Positions 56,912-64,000 of a DNA stretch of 64,000 nt are shown here, one piece after another. The DNA comes from Monodelphis domestica (Eukaryota > Chordata > Mammalia > Didelphimorphia > Didelphidae): positions 5,858,410-5,922,409 of the forward strand of contig NC_077232.1 of NCBI RefSeq assembly GCF_027887165.1. The letters run 5' to 3'. The stretch's first letter is position 1. Every line of letters begins with the position of its first letter. Under the pieces are notes generated by a model, which did no database searches, was not told where the DNA came from, and saw nothing but the letters and a program-made list of their open reading frames with translations. The position numbers were made by a program, and so were the translations under genes.

Positions 56912-57077
56912 TCTTTTTTCATAAACCTCAAGGCAGAAGAGCAGGAAGGGCTAGGCAATGGGGATTAAGTGACTTGCCTAGGGTCACATAGCTAGGAAGT
57001 GTCTGAGACCAGATTTGAACCCAGGACCTCCTGTCTCCAAGCCTAGTGCTCCATCCACTGAGCCACCTCGCTGCCCT
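56912..57077 (-). repeat. tRNA-derived SINE, type A
   Basis: Lacks most of the tail. Flanked by TTGCCTCTGAG (56901) and TTGTCTCTGAG (57078), one mismatch in 11. Confidence 0.9.
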
Positions 57078-57304
57078 TGTCTCTGAGGCTTCCTGGAGCT
57101 GATGCCAGGATGCCAATGACTGTGGTAGGGCTTCAGATGGGTTTGTAAGAGGCAGGAAATCCTATAAGCCACCTTATTCCACTGCCTCTGCCCTTTCTCC
57201 ATAGTCTATCTGAGGTTCTGACCCTCCCAACCAAACCTTGGATAGGCTTGTCAAGAGTCTGGTTGAGCCCAAGGCGACAGACTGAAATGTGACTGGCACC
57301 CACT

Positions 57305-57486
57305 TCTTTTATTTTTAAACCCTTACTTTCTGTCTTAATAACAACTCTACAACAGAATGGCAAGGGCTAGGCAAGCAGGATCAAATGACTTGCCTAGGGT
57401 CTCACAGCTAGGAAGTATCTGATTTGTACCCAAGTCCTCCTGACTCCAGGTCTGGAGCTCTTTCTACTCTATCCACCAATTGTCCC
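57305..57486 (-). repeat. tRNA-derived SINE, type A, diverged
   Basis: Starts taaacccttactttctgtct; ends tatccaccaattgtccc. Confidence 0.8.
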
Positions 57487-57689
57487 TGGCATCCACTACT
57501 GGGAAGGTCAAAGATATGGGCCACATGCTCTGTGGTTCTACAATGGATCTAAGTCACAAGGCTGATACTTGAAAGCTGTGTGGCCACTGGCAAAGTCACA
57601 ACCTCTCTGGGCCTCAGCTCATTCCCCTTCAAAATGAATTGAATCTTTAGTAGTTGTGAGGCCATTCCCTAGTTGGCAGGCATCCGTTT

Positions 57690-57850
57690 TGGAAGGTTTG
57701 CCACTGACCTCCTTTCCCCTTTGTCAGCTCTGCCCTCCTCAGAGGCGTAAGCTCCATCAGGACAGAGGTGCCATCTGTGTCTCCAGCAACATTTGGCACA
57801 GTACCAAGCTCCTAGTGGGTCCTCAATAAATGTGGGTTGAGTGAATGAAT
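57690..57850 (+). repeat. L2 LINE 3' end
   Basis: aagctccatcaggacagagg, then cctcaataaatgtgggttga and gtgaatgaa. Confidence 0.8.
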
Positions 57851-58265
57851 AAGGAAAGCCTTCCCTTTCCTAACTACCTTATAGTCATTTATATTCATGA
57901 GCACTCCAAAGAACCAGAGCACAGGAGGCACTGAATAACAGAAAGACAGTAAGGGCTGGTCACTGGTGAGAGCAAGGAATGACAGAGAGTCAGACACAGT
58001 GCTGCCCTGGGACCCTTACTATGCAGAGAGAAGGCCTCCAGCATGTTGGGTGGATATCCTACAGGCATCCTATGGGAGGCCAGAGATAAGAGATGCAAGG
58101 GATAGGCAGGCTTGGATGGGTTGTGATCCAGATCTTGGATAGACCGATCAAGCAATCAATCAGAAATCATTTCTAGAGTGCCCACTATATGTCAGGAACT
58201 GGGCCAGCTGATGCAGACATAGACAAATGGGAAATGTTCCTTGTCTACAAGGAGTTCACATGGAG

Positions 58266-58990
58266 GGGGCAATATTCATTCATGAGGATATACAACATCC
58301 ACCTGCAGGCATTTACAATATCCACCCATGAGGATAGACAGCATCCATCCATGGGGATAAATGATAAAAATCCATGGGGATAAAATGATAAAAATCCATA
58401 GGGATACACAGTGTCCATCCATGGGGATATACAACAACCATCTATGGGAATTTACAAAATCCTCCCATGGGGATACACAGTATCCATCTATAGATATTTA
58501 CATTTTCCCATGGGGATATTCTGTATCCATCTACAGGGATATACATCATCCATGGGGATACACAATATACATATGTGGATATTTACAACATCCTCCCCTA
58601 GGGATATACAGTATCCACCTATGGATATTTACAACATCCTCCCCTGGGGATACACAGTATCCATCTATAGATATTTACATTTTCCCATGGGGATATTCTG
58701 TATCCATCTACAGGGATATACATCATCCATGGGGATACACAATATACATATGTGGATATTTACAACATCCTCCCCTAGGGATATACAGTATCCACCTATG
58801 GATATTTACAACATCCTCCCCTGGGGATATACAGTATCCATCTATGGACATTTACAACATCCTCCCCTGGGGATATACAGTATCCATCTATAGATTATTT
58901 ACAACATCCTCCCCTGGGGATATACAGTATCCATCTATAGATATTTGCAACATCCTCCTATGGGGATATACAATATCCATCCATCCTCAG
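58266..58990. repeat. 44-bp minisatellite with 177-bp higher-order repeat
   Basis: Units of about 44 bp follow ggggatatacagtatccatc then tatggatatttacaacatcc. Four variant units form a 177-bp block repeated exactly at 58469-58645 and 58646-58822. Because 177 is a multiple of 3, a 250-codon frame stays open, but it is only a repeat translation. Confidence 0.97.
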
Positions 58991-59119
58991 AGATATGTAA
59001 CACCCATACAAAGCAGATACAAAGTAACTCTAAGGCTACCCATCAGATGCCTTGTATCTGCTTTGTATGGTGAAGGGAGTCAGGGGGAATCAGAAGCTTT
59101 GTGGAGAAGGTGAAATCTG

Positions 59120-59570
59120 ATTCTAGGACATAGAGATGAAGCATGAAATGGGAAATGGAGGACTGTGTACAAGGAACAGCCAGATCACTTTAGTGGATAA
59201 TCAAGTGCATGAAGGGGAGTAATGCATGATTAGGCTGAAAAGGTAGAATGGGGTCAGGTTGTGAAGAATTTAAATGCCAAAGAGAAGAGTCCCTGGAGTT
59301 TACTGAGTATGGAAGTGGCAAGTTCTTTAGTCCGTTACTCCAGCTGCTGTATGGAGGACTGAATTGAGGCAAGGGAACTAGCATGGAGAATATTACAACA
59401 GTTCAGGGGAGAGGAGAGAGGGTCTGAGGTAGGGTGCTGACTATGTGGGCTTGGATAATCACATCCCTATGGAGGTAGAGAAATGACAAGCTTTGGCCAC
59501 TGGGGGTGGGATGAGGAATTAGGGATAATGTCAAGGTTGAGTGCCAGGGCAATGGAGAAGGGTTACTTGC
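59120..59570 (+). repeat. Unclassified old interspersed repeat
   Basis: gtgaagaatttaaatgccaa, ctggagtttactgagtatgg and tattacaacagttcagggga recur in a family also seen near 13.8 kb and 41.8 kb. Confidence 0.45.
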
Positions 59571-59665
59571 CATCCTCTCAGTTAATCTAAGGTCCTATCC
59601 TAGTTCAACAGAGCACTCAAACCCTCTCTGCTCCTGTCTGGAGCTTCAACCCTCAATAATCATTT

Positions 59666-59850
59666 TCTTTCTTAAACTCTTTACTTTCCATCTTAGAGTC
59701 AACACTAAGTATTAGTTCTAAGCCAGAAGAGTAGTAAGAGCTAGGCAATGGGGGTTAGTGACTTACCCAGAAAGTATCTGAGGTCACATTTGAACCCAAG
59801 ACCTCTCATCTCCAGGCCTGGCTCTATCCACTGAGCCATCTAGCAACCCC
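59666..59850 (-). repeat. tRNA-derived SINE, type A, diverged
   Basis: Has ctttactttccatcttagag and gagctaggcaatgggggtta with an internal deletion after the latter. Confidence 0.85.
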
Positions 59851-61215
59851 TAAGATTTAAGATGGTATTCAAGATGTGAAATGCCCTAGTCTGGGATAGT
59901 GCAAAGTCCTAAACTGGGCCTTGATTTCTCTTTCTCTCTCTTTTTTTTTTACAGAAATGAATAACTGTTCTTTCAATTGTGCTTCCCCATCTTGTTCCTG
60001 GATTTCCTTACAAGAAGAATAAAAGTATACCTAATTAAAAAAAATTTTAAAAAGAGTGAGGAAAGAGTAGTATTTTACACAAAGTAATTGCACTGAGGTG
60101 AGCAGAAGAAACACCTAAAAGGCTTTTTCATCTGTCTGTTTATCCCTTTATTCATGTGAGGAAATCCAGGAAGCAGAGGCAGTGTGGGGAACACAGGATG
60201 TGGGATTCCAAAAATTCAGGAGAAGATTGAGAGAAGCTGAAACAGACAGGAGGTCATCCTCTGAGAATCCTAGAGACCACTTGGACAGAAGGAGGAAAGA
60301 GATGAGTCAAAGAACCAGCGCAAGCCTGGCCCAGAGTTCTGACACATTAACAATAGGGAGCTGTGAGCTCTCTGCCCAAATCCGATGGAGTGCAGTATTT
60401 CTCTGCCGGTCTTCATTAGAAACTCTCCCCAGGATCATCTCCCCAACAAAGTGGAGGAAGTGGTTTGAGGTGAGGTGATGGGGACACGGAAGGCAAGTGA
60501 ATGTTCTGTGGAGTTTCGGACAGAGAAGGAAGGACAGGAAGTCTGAGCAGAAGCCGGCACATAGCGTAGATGTGGGGAAAAGAGATTTCTGAGGGCTCAG
60601 AGAAAGGAGAGCTCAGCTCCTCTGGACTCAAAGTCTTCAGGCCAAGTCAAGCTAGGGGGAAAGAAACTTTCCAGGATGAAATTCTGAGGAAATAAAGAGC
60701 TACCTGAGGAAGAGAAGGGTCTGGAGCAGGCCTAGGAGGACAACAAGCTTCTATAGGTGATTCAGCAACTTGGAGTGAAAAACAAAGACAAGCTTCGAAG
60801 ATGGAAATAAAGGAACAACAAAGTTGGGGTGGCCCTGGAAGAACATTATCAGGAGGCGAAAGCGAAGATGAGCCAGAGGCCAGAGAGGAAAGCTTAAACC
60901 TCAAAGGGGGGTTGTTTCTTGGGCAATATGGTGGGAAAGCAGAAAAGGCAGGTAGGGCTGCCACTAAGTGTGGCAGAGCTCTTTAACTCTCGGCTTCCTG
61001 TTCTGCTCTCTGCCTGGACAGGGAGTGACAAGCTCTGGCTGAGTTCATGGCATCAAGAACGGGCAGATGGCATTGCTGAGATCCTGGCATTGATATGTGA
61101 AAGATCATGGAGGAACTGGAAGAGAAGAGCCTTTTAGATCTTTGGTTGGGGAAGCATTTATAGCCCCAAAAGTGACAGAGGAGATAATAGAAAACAAAAT
61201 GGGTAACATTTAGGC
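59851..61215. other. Unassigned intergenic DNA
   Basis: A-rich, no gene recognised. Open frames are all under 110 codons and show no domain. Confidence 0.45.
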
Positions 61216-61219
61216 AATA

Positions 61220-61405
61220 TCATTGGGGCTCAGTGGGTAGAGAGCCACACATGGAGATGGGAGGTCCTGAGTTCAAATCTGACCTCAGGCACTTCCTAGC
61301 TCAGTGACCCTGGACAAATCACTTAAGCCCCATTGCCTCCCTTACCACTCTTCTGCCTTGGAACCAATACACTGTATCGATTTCAAGACAGAAGAGAAGA
61401 GTTTA
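61220..61405 (+). repeat. tRNA-derived SINE, type A
   Basis: First of two head-to-tail copies; ends in an A-run. Confidence 0.88.
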
Positions 61406-61426
61406 TTTTTAAAAAAAATGTTTTTA

Positions 61427-61625
61427 CATAGGAGCAACCAAGTGGTCCATTGGATAGAGAGCCAGGATTAGAGACGGGAGGTCCTGGATTCAAATTTGGT
61501 CTCAAATACTTCCTAGCTATGTGACTTTGGGCAAGTCATTTAGCCCCAAATTGCCTAGCTCTTGCCATTCTTCTGCCTTGGAATGGATTGTAAGGCAGAA
61601 AGTATGGTGGTGTGTGTGTTTTTAA
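61427..61625 (+). repeat. tRNA-derived SINE, type A
   Basis: Second tandem copy, more diverged; its tail becomes a TG run. Confidence 0.85.
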
Positions 61626-61917
61626 AGCTTTTACCCAAAGAAAATTAATGTAACTATATTAAGTGGGAATTTAAAAGATCAAATATCTGAAACAGTCTGA
61701 AACCCACACCATTACCTGCATGAAGGCCTCTTGAGATGCTTCATTGTGGTGCGGAGCTGACCCGAGTTCTAGAAGTAGAAAGGCTTGATTCTTTGGAAAG
61801 CTTGGCCAGGCTGAGTGCCAGCAAGAGACTGAGGACCATCCTCATTGCCAACAGGCTGATCATATGGCAATGACCTCAGCCATTGCGACCCATGAAACAC
61901 AGAGAGATAGGAGTGGC

Positions 61918-62177
61918 CCTCTGTGTCTCTCTCCCTCTCTGTCTCTGTCTGTCTGTCTCTCTGTCTGTCTGTCTCTCTTTCTCTGTGTCTCTCTCTCCTT
62001 CTCTTTGTCTGTCTGTCTGTCTGCCTCTCTCTCCCTCGCTCTCTTTCTCTGTCCTCTCTGTCTCTGTCTCTCTCTCTCTGTCCTCTCTGTCTCTGTCTCT
62101 CTCTGTCTCTGTCTGTCTGTCCCTCTGTCTCTCTCTGTGTCTCTCTCTCCTTCTCTTTGTCTGTCTGTCTGTCTGCC

Positions 62178-62220
<43 letters not shown>

Positions 62221-62410
62221 GTCTCTCCTCTCCCTCTCCCCATCTCTCTCTCCCTCTCCCCTCCTCCCCACCTCTCCCCCTTCTCCCTCTCTCTCTCTTC
62301 CTCTCCTTCTCCCCCTTCTCCCTCTCTCTCTCTCTCTCCCTCCCCCCTCTCTCTTCCCTCCCTCTCCCTCCTTTTCTCTCTCTCTTTCTCTCTCCCCCTC
62401 TCCCTCTCTC
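61918..62410. repeat. CT-rich minisatellite
   Basis: Pyrimidine tract with tgtctgtctgtctgcctc units in the first half and CCCTCTCC units in the second. It ends where the SINE at 62411 inserted. Confidence 0.95.
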
Positions 62411-62617
62411 CTTTTTTTTTTAAATAATCCTCATCATCTGTCTTACAATCACTGATGTGTGTTGGTTTTGAGGCAGAAGAACTATAAGAGCCAGACAATG
62501 GAGGTGAAGTGACTTGCCCAGGGTCACACAGCTAAGAAGGATCTGAGGCTGGATTTTAACCATGTAATTCCTGCCTTTGTCCTGGCTCTCAATCCAGGGA
62601 ATCACCTAGCTGCCCCC
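62411..62617 (-). repeat. tRNA-derived SINE, type A
   Basis: Inserted at the edge of the pyrimidine tract; ccctctctcc is found on both sides. Confidence 0.9.
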
Positions 62618-62624
62618 ACCCCCT

Positions 62625-62988
62625 CTCTCCTTCTGTAGTGCCAGGGATCAAGGGGCAGAAGATGATCAAACTAACCCAGTTTTTAGATTGGTTTTAACAA
62701 GAACTCTGAATGTGAGGTCACTGTCGAGTGACTGCAGCACATCTGCTGATAAACCACAAGGCCAAAGGAAGTGAAGAGTTAAAGGAGAGACGGAGGCAGG
62801 CTCTCCTTGAGGGGGGAAATAAAGGAAACCATCTCATGCCCATGTGACCCCCTTGAATGGTGGTGCTCATGCTGAGCCTCACAGAAGGAATAAGAGCAGT
62901 TTGGGTGCCACGGGGTGCTGCTGGGGAAGAAGAGGAACAGGGAACAAAGCCTCCAGTGCTTTTGGCAGGACAATGGAGAGTAAGTCGG
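62625..62988. other. Unassigned DNA
   Basis: No gene or classified repeat recognised in this gap before the L1. Confidence 0.4.
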
Positions 62989-62989
62989 A

Positions 62990-64000
62990 AGGGGTGGAGC
63001 CAAGATGGCAGAGGAAATGGAGCATTTCTGCTGAGCTCTCCCCCAGGAACCCTTTAAACACCTTCTTTAAGTCTCCGATCAAAAGCGCAGCGAGATAGCC
63101 GGGGAAAGACGCAGCATCTCGTGTTTGCGGCTCAGGATAGTGGAGGAGAATGGAAAGAGGCGTTTGCCTGCAGACGCTGGGGTGGGCACTCGCCAGCAGG
63201 GTGTGTTACTGACTGTGGGGCCTAGGAGTACTGGGGGCAGCAGACCCAGCAGTGGCAGTGCTGGCACCAAGAGTAGTGATGGCACTAAACTTGGGCAGAA
63301 AGATAATTAGGGGGATTCCTAGACTAGCATTAGGCACAAGACCAAGCAGCTCCTTTGGCCATTGGTCAGCTCTGGGATACAGTTCCAAGGCAGAGAGGGA
63401 TTGTGGTCTGCAGCAGTCAGGAAATGACTTTGCCTGGGGAAGGACAAGAGCACAGATGAGGAGGGAGTGACCAGCATTCCCCCAGTGTCTCACCTTGGAA
63501 ACACTGAAAACCTCCAGGTTTAGCTATAGAAGCTTAGGCTCACTCATCCCTGTAGAGGTAAGCAGGACCCAACATTAAAAGAAAGTTCAAGTTCATGAAA
63601 TAACCGGGAAAAATGGATAAACTCCAACAAAAGAACCTGACCAGAAAAATATTCTATGGAGATAAGTAAGCTCATGACACAAACTCAAGGGAAGGAAACA
63701 ACTTGAAAGCATCTATAAACAAAAACTCAAAGAAAAAATTACACAAGCCCAATGAGAATTCCTAAAAGTGCTAAAAGAGGCCATTAAAAATGCAAATAAT
63801 TATTTTGAAAATCAAATAATCCCAGTAAAGAAAAAACTGGGGGAAGGGGAAAGAGCAATGCAGGAAAATTATGAAAACAGAATTTACAGCATAGTAAAAG
63901 AGGCACAAAGCTTCACTGAAGAAAATAACTTCCTAAAAATTCTAATTGGTCAAATGGAAACTAATGATTCAATGACACTTCAAGAAACAACAAACTTTAA
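62990..64000 (+). repeat. L1 LINE 5' end, running off the window
   Basis: Starts with ggggtggagccaagatggca, the L1 5' UTR opening, followed by about 600 bp of GC-rich leader. An ORF1-like region begins at about 63613 (MDKLQQKNLTRKIFYGDK, then a stop). Later words such as gcacaaagcttcactgaaga and ggtcaaatggaaactaatga are of L1 ORF1 coiled-coil type. The element is not 5'-truncated. ORF1 is not open, so it is inactive as seen. Confidence 0.8.

Noticed and set aside
58266-58990. CRISPR-like array
   Set aside because: Direct repeats without unique spacers; variants of one unit in a eukaryotic genome are a minisatellite.
58361-59113. A 250-codon open frame with repeated YPSIDIY-type units
   Set aside because: It is the in-frame reading of a minisatellite whose 177-bp super-unit happens to be a multiple of three.

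Overview
The window looks like genomic DNA from a marsupial mammal. Dozens of short repeats carry a tRNA-type B box (gttcaaatct) followed by a body typical of marsupial tRNA-derived SINEs. The L1 fragments also match the layout of marsupial L1. The single-copy genes are clear mammalian orthologues with canonical GT-AG introns. The species cannot be fixed from the sequence alone.

The gene order matches the human 11q13.2 block, in opposite orientation: TBC1D10C (5' end only, minus, 2847-4121), PPP1CA (plus, 6011-8013, 7 coding exons, 330 aa), RAD9A (minus, 8714-11244, 11 coding exons, 370 aa), CLCF1 (plus, 33587-40681, 226 aa) and POLD4 (plus, 47825-48781, 4 exons, 116 aa). TBC1D10C and PPP1CA diverge from a 1.9-kb interval. 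PPP1CA and RAD9A converge, with poly(A) signals only 82 bp apart. CLCF1 and POLD4 are transcribed in the same direction. CpG islands mark the starts of PPP1CA, RAD9A, CLCF1 and POLD4.

Positions 1-2846 are TBC1D10C intron filled with old L2/CR1-like sequence and a CT minisatellite. From 11.6 to 33 kb there is a gene-poor interval with SINEs, L1 3' ends, an L2/CR1 mixture, a small hAT-type DNA transposon and several long CT/GA tracts. From 33 to 48.8 kb the DNA is very GC-rich and holds CLCF1 and POLD4. After about 50.5 kb the base composition becomes more AT-rich and no gene is recognised. That part holds old LINE/SINE sequence, one solo LTR with an intact 4-bp target duplication, a 44-bp minisatellite with a 177-bp higher-order repeat, and the 5' end of an L1 that runs off the right edge.

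The genes do not form one pathway. RAD9A (9-1-1 checkpoint clamp) and POLD4 (DNA polymerase delta small subunit) both act in DNA replication and repair. PPP1CA is a general serine/threonine phosphatase. TBC1D10C and CLCF1 act in lymphocyte and cytokine signalling. I found no new prokaryote-style system. The most unusual items are an inverted, diverged copy of PPP1CA exon 5 inside its own intron 2, an in-frame second first exon for CLCF1, a C-rich decoy-acceptor array in CLCF1 intron 2, and clustered promoter motifs upstream of RAD9A and PPP1CA.
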